Of a stretch of DNA of 53,127 nucleotides, positions 43,055 through 52,137 are shown in pieces. The notes under the pieces were generated by a model. That model saw only the letters and a program-made list of their open reading frames with translations, was not told the origin of the DNA and made no database searches. The translations under genes and the position numbers were made by a program. The stretch is from an uncultured Bacteroidia bacterium (GTDB taxonomy: Bacteria; Bacteroidota; Bacteroidia; Bacteroidales; F082), in NCBI GenBank assembly GCA_902791165.1, contig CADAVB010000018.1:1-53127 (forward strand), read 5' to 3'. Each line of letters opens with the position of its first letter. The stretch's first letter is position 1.

Positions 43055-44287
43055 TTACTTGATTCCCAGTTTCTTGGCGATGTCTTTCGGCAGCGCGTCC
43101 TTGTGAACCACGATGTTCATGGTCTTGTAGCGCACGAAGGCCTTGCTGACGTACCAAATGCCCTTGTAGTTGCCGGCTTCGCCCCAGCTGTTCTTCACAA
43201 TGAAGTACTCATTGCCGATTTGGTCTTTGGCGGTGCCGTAGATGAGCATACCGTGGTCGTCGCCGGTTTCATAGTTGTCATAGGCGATTTGGCGCTCTTT
43301 CTGCGTGACCCATTTCTGCGGGGTGGGACCGTTTTGGGCTTCCTTCTTGCGGTCGGCGGCGCTCATGCCCATCCAACGGGCCATGTCGCTGCCTTGCAGG
43401 TCTTGGCCTTTGGCGGTGAGGTCGGGGAGGACAGCCACGCCCGACATGTCGCCGCGCAACCAGCCGCTTTCGCTCACATCGCTGCCCCAAGCAATCGGGT
43501 AGCCTTTTTCAATGGCGTTGTCCATCACCTGCATCATCTCGTCGATGGGAAGGTTCCAAGCGCGGCCCCAGCGCCAATTGTCTTGCACCTCGATGACGAA
43601 CTCTTCATAGAAAGGATGGTGCGTGAAAGAGGTGATGTTGACGTAGTCGTTCATGTTGAGGCCTGTGGATTCGGCGAAACTCATAGGCGTGTATTTCTTG
43701 CCTTTGTAGGTGAACTCGGTCGGGGGAACGCCGAGGTAGGCATCGTAAATGCCGGCCAAGCCTTTCTTCCACAGCGGGTTGCCGTCGGCATCCATCTGGA
43801 TTTTGCGGCTCTTGACGATACCAGCCACGAAGGGGTCGGTGATGGCAGTGAGTTCGTTGAAGTTCGACAGCGAGTCGCCGTGCATGGCGCCGGCGGGCAT
43901 CAGCTCGTCGGGCACGAGGCCGTAGTTCTTGATGGCGTAAAGCACGTCGCCAAACGAGCCGCCTTGCGAGAACGACACGTCGCCGTGGGTGCGGATGGCA
44001 GCCTCAGCGCGGTCGATGTAGGTCTTGTAAACGATGAACATTTCCGAGAAGTCATACTCGGGCTTGCCCATGCGGAGCAGTTCGGCCTCAAAGAAGGCCA
44101 ATGAGCTGTAGCACCAGCAGGTGCCAGCTTGGTTTTGGTTTTTCACCGAAGTGACGGGCAATTCCTTGATGGTTTCGAATTTGAAGCCTTTTTCTTCCTT
44201 GGCTTCGTCTTTTTTAGCCTCTGGCTGTGCAACGACGCTGACGCTGAGCATCAAAGCGGTTGTGGTGAGTAAGTGTTTGAATTTCAT
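43055..44287 (-). CDS. Secreted C1-family cysteine peptidase (bleomycin hydrolase/PepC-like)
   Basis: A 410-residue protein with a signal peptide (LTTTALMLSVSVVAQ). Catalytic segments: NQNQAGTCWCYSS (Gln and Cys), DDHGMLIYG (His), VKNSWGEAG (Asn). The DDH-G/S-M form and the ending (KDALPKDIAKKLGIK) match PepC-like enzymes. Its neighbour upstream is a paralogue, about 35-40% alike by eye. Likely periplasmic or surface peptide digestion. Confidence 0.93.
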   Translation of the reverse strand: MKFKHLLTTTALMLSVSVVAQPEAKKDEAKEEKGFKFETIKELPVTSVKNQNQAGTCWCYSSLAFFEAELLRMGKPEYDFSEMFIVYKTYIDRAEAAIRTHGDVSFSQGGSFGDVLYAIKNYGLVPDELMPAGAMHGDSLSNFNELTAITDPFVAGIVKSRKIQMDADGNPLWKKGLAGIYDAYLGVPPTEFTYKGKKYTPMSFAESTGLNMNDYVNITSFTHHPFYEEFVIEVQDNWRWGRAWNLPIDEMMQVMDNAIEKGYPIAWGSDVSESGWLRGDMSGVAVLPDLTAKGQDLQGSDMARWMGMSAADRKKEAQNGPTPQKWVTQKERQIAYDNYETGDDHGMLIYGTAKDQIGNEYFIVKNSWGEAGNYKGIWYVSKAFVRYKTMNIVVHKDALPKDIAKKLGIK

Positions 44288-44341
44288 GGTGTTGTTATTT
44301 AGATTTGTAATTTCAAGATTTCTGATTTCAAGATTAAGGGT

Positions 44342-45478
44342 TTAGAGGCCAAGGTTTTTGCGGATGGCTTTCGGGAGGGCGTCTTTGTGCAAAGTGAAGA
44401 ACACGGTGTGCAGTTTGACGAACGATTCGGAACAGTACCAATAGCCTTTGTACGGACCGGCATCGCCCCACGAGTTTTTCACCTTATAATACTTGGTGCC
44501 ATTCTGGTCCTTGGCGATGCCCACGATGAGCATGGAGTGGTCGTCGGTGGTTTCCCAGTTGTCGTAAGCCTTCTGGTGGTCTTCGGCGGTGATGGTCTTT
44601 TCGGGCACGACTTCTTCCCAAAGTTTCGGGTCTTCAAAGTCTTCGGCGACGATGGCCACGCCGAGTTTGCGCGAGAAACCCTTGTCGCTCACGTCTTGCG
44701 CCCAACCTACGGTGTAGCCTTGCTCCAAGGCATGGTCCAAGGCCTCAAACAGCTTGTCGAACTCGAGGTTGTAGGCGGGAGTCCAGGTCCAGTTGTCGGG
44801 GATTTCCACCATGAAGGGTTTGTTCAAGGGTTGGTCGGTGAAGGAGGCGATTTCGATGTAGTCGTCGAGGTTCAGCTTGTAGGCGTTGGCAAAGCTCTTG
44901 GGCGTGTGTTTCTTGCCCTCGAAGGTGAAGTTTTCAGGCACTTCGCCGAGGTAAGCATCGAGGATGCCGGGCATGGCCTTTTGCCATGTGGGCGTAAGCT
45001 TGCCGTTGCTGCGTTTGGTAACCGATTTCGCGAAGTTGGTGATGACTTCGTTCATCTCGCCGTGCATGTGTTTGGTTTCGCCGATTACCTTGCCAGTGTA
45101 TTCGTCGTCGGGCATCATGCCGTAGCGGTCGAGCATGAGCAGCGCGTCAATCACCTCGCCGCCTTGGCTGAGGGTGTTGCAGCCGTGCATCTTCACGTAT
45201 TTCACCACTTTTTCCTCCCAAGCGTGGCGCACGAGATACATTTCCGAGAGGTTTAATTCCTTGCCGTACATACGCAGGATTTCGGCCTCGATGAAGCCCG
45301 TTCCGGCAAAGCACCAGCAAGTGCCCGAGCTGCCTTGGTTATCGACAGGCGTGTGCTTCACATTCACGGTTTCCGTAAATTCGTAGATAGTTTTTTCCTC
45401 TTCCTTTTCTTGGGCAAAAAGAGCCGAACCTGTTGCGAACAGCAGCGCGAGGGCTGACCATTTTATTAGTTTGTTCAT
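44342..45478 (-). CDS. Secreted C1-family cysteine peptidase (PepC-like), paralogue
   Basis: A 378-residue protein with a signal peptide (LALLFATGSALFAQ). Catalytic segments: DNQGSSGTCWCFAG, DDHSMLIVG and VKNSWGDAG. It starts 12 bases after the end of the C10 peptidase frame and ends 55 bases before its paralogue, so the three form an operon. Confidence 0.93.
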   Translation of the reverse strand: MNKLIKWSALALLFATGSALFAQEKEEEKTIYEFTETVNVKHTPVDNQGSSGTCWCFAGTGFIEAEILRMYGKELNLSEMYLVRHAWEEKVVKYVKMHGCNTLSQGGEVIDALLMLDRYGMMPDDEYTGKVIGETKHMHGEMNEVITNFAKSVTKRSNGKLTPTWQKAMPGILDAYLGEVPENFTFEGKKHTPKSFANAYKLNLDDYIEIASFTDQPLNKPFMVEIPDNWTWTPAYNLEFDKLFEALDHALEQGYTVGWAQDVSDKGFSRKLGVAIVAEDFEDPKLWEEVVPEKTITAEDHQKAYDNWETTDDHSMLIVGIAKDQNGTKYYKVKNSWGDAGPYKGYWYCSESFVKLHTVFFTLHKDALPKAIRKNLGL

Positions 45479-45489
45479 ATTGAATTGAT

Positions 45490-48226
45490 TTACTGAATTT
45501 TAACAATCTTTTTGGTTGCAACGCCCATGGGTGTCGTGGCTTGGATGATATAGCTGCCGTCGGGGAACGACGAAAGGTCGATGGTAGCATGTCCGTTGTT
45601 GGCGGGATGGATTAGAATCTGTTGTCCCATCATGTTGTAAACACTGACATGGTTAAGGTCTTCGGCTTCGATGACGACGGCACCAGAGGTGGGGTTGGGA
45701 TAGACGCACGTAGGCTTCGTTGGAGGGATTCGATTCCAAGAAGGCGTTTCTGCCTACTACGGTGTAGCAGAGGATGTCTTTTGTTTCGACGATAATCGAG
45801 TCGGTGAATTGGGGCTCAACAACGCCGGTGGCAATCAAGCTATCGTTGCGGTAGATGTCGTAGGTTTCGGCGAGCATGGCGGGTACCCATTTCAGGTCAA
45901 TGTTTTGCCCCTCTTCGACGGCGGTGAGGCCGGTCGGAATGGTGGTTTTGTTCACCACAACCACATTCAGCTCGGGGTTGTCAAAGGTGGTGGCATAAGC
46001 CGATTCGCAGTGGTTGGAGTTGAAATAGGCCGTCACGGTGTATTCGTATTGTCCGGCGGGTTGGCTGTTGAGGTTGTCGGTATGTGAGGTGGAGGTGAGC
46101 AGTTTGATGCACTTGAAGTCTTCGCCTTTGGTGCGACGATACAACTTGTAGCCTGTAACGCCTCCGGCTTGTGGGGCGTCCCAAAGGATTTTCACTTTGG
46201 CGGCGCTGACAATTTCATAGCGCATGTTCGTCGGGGTTTCACATTCGGTGTCAAGATTGGTGTCGCAAAGGTTCGACGGGTCGCTCTCGCCGTGTTCCAT
46301 CAATGCAGTTACATAATAATTGTGGTATTTGTCGTCGAGGTTGCCGTCGGAGTAGTTTGTTTCATTGGTGATGCCAACGAGGATTCTGTCGCGATAAACC
46401 AAATATGTGATGGCTTCCGATTCGATGGCTTCCCAGTTCAGCTCCATGGCGTTGCCGCTACGGACGGCAGTCAGGTTTTTGGGCGACTTGTGCTGGCCTT
46501 GATTGCCGCAACTGTTGTTGGCGATGTAAAGCAATCCGTTTGGAAGGTTGGTCGATTCGCTCTGGAAGACCAGCTTTTCGTTACCCTCGGGGTCAATGAG
46601 TTTGAAGCTCACGTTTTCGCCTGATTGGTTGATTCGGTTCCAATGGACATAGACATTACCCTTGGGCATGACGACGGGATACTGGGCTGAGGTCGAGCGC
46701 GGGGTTACTTGAGCAATTTCGAGTCCTTCGGCATTGCGCAACGAAAGGTATCCGTTGGTCCAGCCTTGGGCGTTTTCTGATCCGGTTTCGATAGTCCAGG
46801 TGCATTGAGGGCCAAGGATGACATTTTCTTCGACGGCCTCAAGACCTTTGGCGTTTTCCTTGACTGCATACACCGCGTAGGTGACGGCAGCAGGCATATA
46901 GTGGTCGGTGAAACTCATGGAAGCCCCTGGAATGGGGTTGTCTTCGGTGTAAATGATTTTCCCGTTGCGCGTAACCACTATTTGATCCAATGAGGTGAAG
47001 GCCTCTCCGTGGACGTTGAAAGTGGGGTTATCCCAAGTGAGGGTGGCCGAAAAATCGTTGTCGCCATGCGACACGACGGTTAGGTTGTCGGGTGCGAAGG
47101 CCATGTGGAGATAAACCTCGGTGGGTACGAAGTTGAACACGGCGCCAGCTCCCGTTGCGTAGTCGATTTCGTCGATAACGAACCAACCGTCGCTGCTGCC
47201 GCCCCAGCCCCAGTTGAAATGGAAGAGGTTGTGGTCGTCGTAGCCGTCGCAAACGAAAGCGTGTCCACCGCTCTCGCTATAGCCTGAGTAATACAAGGGC
47301 CAGTTGATGTCAAACGAAGCCTTCAGCTTGTTTTGCCATTCGACGAGGGTGTAATGGTCGCGACTGTCGTAATAAGATTGGTCGGAATAAGAGAAGTAGC
47401 TGTTGATGGCATCGGGAACATCGAAAGAGTAGGCACCGCTACCGTTGGGGGAGAACATCATATCGACGCCCACGCCGCAATGGTACATCAGTAAGGCGAT
47501 AGCCTCGATTTCCTCTTGTGGCGAAGAACTGGTGATTCGGTTAGGCATATTGTCCCAATCGTAGGTGGTTTCGCCGTAATTGGCCGTCAGTCTGCCGTAG
47601 CCGTAGCAATAGTAGGAGTGGGTGCCTTTGCCTTGTAATGGCTTGGCCCAGTGACGCATCACCTGGCTCATGGCGGTAGCCACACAACCTGCATAGCAGC
47701 GTCCGCCAGGACCACTACCCGCTTCGGGGGCGTAAAGGTTATAGGGCGAGTCTTGGTTCCATAGGGTGGAGCAGATATGCTTGGCTGCTTTTCCACCATT
47801 GCGCGAAGGCAGTTTCCCGTCTCGCATCACAGAAGCCCATTCCTCTGGCGTGTCGTCGAAGATGACGGCATGGCGGCTGGTGCGAGCCTCGATGATTTTG
47901 CCTAAATAATACTGCAATTCGGGCGACATATTCTCCGTTTCAAAAGCGCCCTCGGTGGAATAACCCACGATGGGACGGAAACGGTCGTCGGCCGAAACGA
48001 TGACAAAGCCTTCCTCGCCTGAATTAAAGACGTAGAAAACCGCCTCGCTGCGGTCGGAAAGGCCTGTGTAAACCAATTGTAACTCGTTGGACCTCTCGGA
48101 AACCTCCATGTGGGCTTCCACAAATTTTTGACCAACTCTCTGGGCTGTCGCCTTATCAATAGGACGGGCGTGTAGTGTTGCAATGCTGCAAAGCAAAGCG
48201 AGAATGAATAAAGTGCAGTGCTTCAT
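45490..48226 (-). pseudogene. C10 (streptopain-type) peptidase with a type IX sorting tail, frameshifted near its end
   Basis: The main frame (857 codons, to 45653) has a signal peptide, a propeptide and a C10 domain with Cys in RCYAGCVATAMSQ (near 178) and His in GGHAFVCDGY (near 320). Two or three fibronectin-like domains follow. The last ~15 residues of that frame are nonsense. Near 45705 another frame continues in sense: YPNPTSGAVVIEAEDLN ... DGSYIIQATTPMGVATKKIVKIQ, a complete type IX sorting domain ending at 45490. A single-base change thus cuts off the secretion tail. The catalytic part is intact. First gene of the peptidase operon. Confidence 0.85.
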
Positions 48227-48273
48227 TTTGGTAGATTATTTTATTATTGTTGTTTGTTGCGAAAAAAAGCGGT

Positions 48274-48281
48274 CAAAAATA
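48274..48281 (-). promoter_or_regulatory. -7 box of the peptidase operon
   Basis: TATTTTTG on the minus strand, 47 bases before the C10 start; a TTG lies about 19 bases further upstream. Confidence 0.45.
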
Positions 48282-48369
48282 CACATTATTTGGATACGCA
48301 CAACACGAAAAAGCAATAATAATGCAAAAAATGGTAAACATATTTACAATCATATACTTTACTTTTTGC

Positions 48370-48377
48370 TATTTTTG
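48370..48377 (+). promoter_or_regulatory. -7 box of the cysteate-synthase-like gene
   Basis: TATTTTTG, 28 bases before ATG 48406. Confidence 0.5.
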
Positions 48378-48405
48378 CGCCGCAGAACCGCAATAATCAC
48401 GAAAT

Positions 48406-49698
48406 ATGGAATTTTTACCGACAAAATATCGCTTGCTGACCGTGGCCACAGGCCGTGAGTTCGACGACGAGGGTTGGACTTTGGACGACCCGCAATGTGG
48501 TGAGCCCAGCATGGTGCGCCCGATTTATGAGAAGAAACAACTTAATGTTCAGGAAAACAGAGATTTGGGACTTTACCGCTATGCCGACTGGCTGCCTATC
48601 AAGACCCTGTTGTGCCATCCTACGGAGCCAGTGACCTACAAAAGCGAAGGTCTTGCTAAGCGATTGGGATTGAATAATCTATACATTACATTCAACGGCT
48701 GGTGGCCCGAGCGTAACGCCCGCATGACGACATGCTCGTTCAAGGAGATGGAGGCTTTTTCGGTGTGCGCCCGCTTGGGCGATGAGCAGAAGGACAAGGT
48801 GCTTGTGGTGGCCTCGGCGGGCAACACGGCCCGCGCTTTCGCCAAGGTTTGCTCCGACAACGGCATCAAGCTGCTGTTGTGTGTGCCACAAGACAACATC
48901 GGCGCGCTTTGGTTCGACAAGCCGCTGAACCCTTGCGTGAAACTCATCACCACCGAGTGCGGCAGCGACTATTTCGATGCCATCAACCTGTCGAATGTGG
49001 TTTGTGAACTGGATGGCTATTTGGCTGAAGGTGGCGCGAAGAACATCGCCCGCCGCGACGGCATGGGTACCACTATGCTGTCGGCCACGACTTTTATAGG
49101 TCGCACCCCCGATTTCTATTTCCAAGCCGTGGGCAGCGGCACCGGCGCTATTGCCGCATGGGAAGCCAACCTGCGCTTCATCGGCGACGGTCGCTTCGGT
49201 AGCCACAAAGCCCGCTTGATGGTGTCGCAGAACAAGCCATTCGTCCCGATGTACGACGCTTGGAGGGCCGACTCGCGCGCCCTCTTGCCTTACGACCCCG
49301 ACCAAGCCCGCAAAGACGCTGCTGAAATTTGCGCTCCTGTGCTCAGCAACCGTAAGCCGCCTTACGGCCTCGCGGGAGGGCTTTTCGACGCGCTGAAAGA
49401 CACTCGAGGCGACATACTTGCCGTCAGCAATGCAGAGGCAGAAGCCGCGAAAAATTTGTTTGAGGAGACCGAAGGCATCGACATCTATCATGCCGCCGCC
49501 GTGGCCACGGCTTCATTGCAGCAAGCGGTGGAAAAAGGGACGGTGAAAGCCAACGACGTGGTGATGCTCAACATCACGGGGGGCGGCGAGAAGCGTTTCA
49601 TGGCCGAGCATGAGGTCTGTCGCCTCCAGCCGGCTCACATCTTCAAGATCGGCTTCACGAAAGCGGAAGTGGAGCGGGTTTTGGCGGAGATGAAATAG
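48406..49698 (+). CDS. Cysteate synthase-like PLP enzyme (threonine synthase fold)
   Basis: A 430-residue fold-type II PLP enzyme. The PLP lysine is expected in TCSFKEMEAF (near 112), the phosphate-binding loop in ASAGNTARAFA, and the glycine-rich loop in GSGTGAIAAW. The start (PTKYRLLTVATGREFDDEGWTLDDP) matches what I recall of cysteate synthases, which make L-cysteate from phosphoserine and sulfite. In Bacteroidota this feeds sulfonolipid (capnine) synthesis. Threonine synthase is the alternative. No acyltransferase partner is in the window. Its last 64 bases overlap the convergent sorting-domain gene. Confidence 0.8.
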   Translation: MEFLPTKYRLLTVATGREFDDEGWTLDDPQCGEPSMVRPIYEKKQLNVQENRDLGLYRYADWLPIKTLLCHPTEPVTYKSEGLAKRLGLNNLYITFNGWWPERNARMTTCSFKEMEAFSVCARLGDEQKDKVLVVASAGNTARAFAKVCSDNGIKLLLCVPQDNIGALWFDKPLNPCVKLITTECGSDYFDAINLSNVVCELDGYLAEGGAKNIARRDGMGTTMLSATTFIGRTPDFYFQAVGSGTGAIAAWEANLRFIGDGRFGSHKARLMVSQNKPFVPMYDAWRADSRALLPYDPDQARKDAAEICAPVLSNRKPPYGLAGGLFDALKDTRGDILAVSNAEAEAAKNLFEETEGIDIYHAAAVATASLQQAVEKGTVKANDVVMLNITGGGEKRFMAEHEVCRLQPAHIFKIGFTKAEVERVLAEMK

Positions 49699-50732
49699 AT
49701 TCCAGGTTTCAAATCTCTGATATCCAATCGAATGGAATTACCCTCGGCGGCATGACTGCTGAGGGTTTTTCCTGTGGCGTCAATCAGCGACACTTCAGTC
49801 AGCCCTTCCGCTTCGATGGTCACAAAGTCTTTGGCGGGATTAGGAAACACGCCCAAAGGCACCTCGTTTTCGGAAACGGCATCGATGCTGCTGACAGGCG
49901 TTACCCAAAAGGTGACCAAAGCCGTATTGCAGCCGCAAGGGATGGTGAGATGAATGTCGAGCCATGTCACGGAACCTGGTTCAATCTCGGGCTTGAGTGT
50001 AGCCGTAGCTGAAACCACTACGGTTTCGTTTGGCTCAATGGGGAATACGTTGCTGTTGCTACCGTTGACATCGTATTGTACGTTGGTGAAGTACTCGTTA
50101 GAAGCGTGCATATAGATGTCCAAGGGATCGTAGCCTGTGTTTTGTACCCAATAATAGAAAGTGGCTTGAGTGCCAGGAATCATTACCGTATCGCGCGAAA
50201 TTTCACGCGCTTGAAAATCGTATTGCACCACCATGTCGATGTCAATGTCGTCGATAGTGAGGAAGGTTCCGTTATGCTTTACGGCACGCACACCAATAAT
50301 GTCGCTATTTTCGGGGATGGTTTCCAGATAAGACGTAAAGCGTTCGTAGTTGCCGCCTTCAACGGAGCCCTCTAAAAGTAGGGTTTCCATGTGCTCGGGG
50401 TCGGGCGCCGAACCGGCCCAAAACGACAAGTCAAACTGTCCGTCAGTGATGGCCCAACAGGAAAAATGGTATCTGATGCCCGAAATTAGATAGACAGGCA
50501 TAAACATCCAGGCTTCGTCGGCATCGGTGAAGGCGTACCAATTGCCGCTATGAGGTACACGGTTGTGGTCCTTCTCCAAATATCCGCACAACCACGAGTT
50601 GTCGTCGCAAGTCCAGCCAATAGGCTTTTCCAGATCGTGGTTGCCGTATTCAAAAGTCTCCGTAAGAAGGTTGCCGCCAAAGGCGCTGCTTATCAACAAG
50701 CAACTCAAAAGTGTTATGAGTGTCTTTTTCAT
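49635..50732 (-). CDS. Secreted protein with a type IX secretion sorting domain
   Basis: A 365-residue protein with a signal peptide (MKKTLITLLSCLLISSAFGG). An N-terminal ~170-residue lectin-like jelly-roll region follows (LTETFEYGNHDLEKPIGW, HFSCWAITDGQFDLSFWAG). Next is a beta-sandwich of ~110 residues, then a C-terminal sorting domain (VFPNPAKDFVTIEAEGL...LKPGIYFISAKT). ATG at 50732 overlaps the cstA stop (ATGA). A promoter also lies inside the cstA end. Possibly an adhesin-like surface protein. Confidence 0.85.
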   Translation of the reverse strand: MKKTLITLLSCLLISSAFGGNLLTETFEYGNHDLEKPIGWTCDDNSWLCGYLEKDHNRVPHSGNWYAFTDADEAWMFMPVYLISGIRYHFSCWAITDGQFDLSFWAGSAPDPEHMETLLLEGSVEGGNYERFTSYLETIPENSDIIGVRAVKHNGTFLTIDDIDIDMVVQYDFQAREISRDTVMIPGTQATFYYWVQNTGYDPLDIYMHASNEYFTNVQYDVNGSNSNVFPIEPNETVVVSATATLKPEIEPGSVTWLDIHLTIPCGCNTALVTFWVTPVSSIDAVSENEVPLGVFPNPAKDFVTIEAEGLTEVSLIDATGKTLSSHAAEGNSIRLDIRDLKPGIYFISAKTRSTSAFVKPILKM

Positions 50733-52133
50733 CGTTTGGGATTTTGTGCAAAAGTAAGTTTTTTTCTCCAACGCCAAAACAAAATCAGGCATACCATCGT
50801 AATCGTCGCCCCGATGCCATAGCCGACGGGCTTCGGCAAAACCGTTCCCAAGCCTTCTTTTTCGGCCACGAAAAGGAAGCAGCCCGTCACCATCGTCATG
50901 AAAAGGGCAGGGAAGAGGGTGATGAAATACCATTGTTTTTCTTTGTTTTTAGCGAGATAAACCGTTATGGACCAAAGTGTTACCGTGGCCAGGAGTTGGT
51001 TTCCCCATGCGAAATAGCGCCAAATCATGTCGAACCCTTCCGGACGGGCGAGGCTGTAAACCAAGATGAGTGCGGTGACGGCAAACATCGGGATAGCGAT
51101 GAGCAAACGGTTCTTTATGGGCTTTTGGTCGAAATTCATAAAGTCGGCGATGATGAGTCGCGCCGAGCGCAAGGCCGTGTCGCCCGAGGTGACTGCCGCC
51201 GAGATGACCCCCAAGATGGTGATGGTGGCGATAATAGGCGTAAACCAAGTGTTGGCAATGACGCCCACGATGGCGGCACCACTTTTTCCCGAAACATCAA
51301 CCGCGCTGTCGGGACCGAAGAAATAGGCAGCGGCAGCGGCCCAGATCAGGGCAACGATGCCTTCCGTAATCATCGCGCCGTAGAAAATCGGGCGGCCTTG
51401 TTTCTCGTTCACCATGCAACGCGCCATCAGTGGCGACTGCGTGGCATGGAATCCCGAAATGGCACCGCAGGCAATCGAGATAAACATCATCGGGAAGATG
51501 GGATTGTGCGTAGATGAGGAAAGCGATGAAGATGGCCACAGCCATGCCGAGAAGCAAAATGCCAAAGATGGGATAGATTTTTCCGATGACTTTATCGATT
51601 GGTAATAATGTGGCAATCAAGTAGTAAGCCAAAATTATTCCAATCCAGATATACGGATTCCAGCCTTGGGTGAAGTTCGCGTTGAGCAGGGTGGCGGGCG
51701 TATTGACGAACACCACACCGACCAGCACCATTAATAAAACGGTGAAGCCGCGCATGATTTGCTTGGCGCCTTTGCCGAGGTAAGTGCCGTGGATTTCGGG
51801 GAGGCTCGCGCCTTTGTCGCGCAAAGAAATCATGCCCGAGAGGTAGTCGTGGACGGCACCAGCGAAGATGCTGCCGAGCACAATCCACAGGAAGGATGCC
51901 GTGCCGAACTGCGCGCCCATGATGGCTCCGATGATGGGACCCACGCCCGCGATGTTCAGAAACTGAATCAGGAAGATGCGCCAAGGCTTCATTGGAACAT
52001 AGTCCACACCATCGGCCATGGTGGTGGCAGGCGTGGCGCGCTGCGGGTCGATGCCGAAGACCTTTTCGACGAACTTTCCGTAAACGACATAGCCGAGCAC
52101 GAGGACAGCCAAAGCGATGAAGAACGTTGTCAT
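50729..52133 (-). pseudogene. cstA: CstA-family carbon-starvation/pyruvate transporter, one frameshift
   Basis: The first frame (ATG 52133, MTTFFIALAVLVLGY) carries the N-terminal CstA half: FLNIAGVGPIIGAIMGAQFG, GAVHDYLSGMISLRDKGAS. Near 51515, after FLIYA, sense moves to another frame: HNPIFPMMFISIACGAISGFHATQSP, ending NPKR at 50729. Together they give a ~468-residue short CstA, a normal length. One base is missing or added near 51510. A conserved transporter broken once is either a recent mutation or a sequence error. Confidence 0.85.
50749..50778 (-). promoter_or_regulatory. Internal promoter for the sorting-domain gene
   Basis: Minus-strand TTTG at 50778-50775 and TACTTTTG at 50756-50749, 18 bases apart, inside the 3' end of cstA. 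Confidence 0.55.
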
Positions 52134-52137
52134 GGTT

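Noticed and set aside
50733..50933. Longer start of the sorting-domain protein
   Set aside because: It lies within cstA in another frame; the signal peptide begins at 50732.
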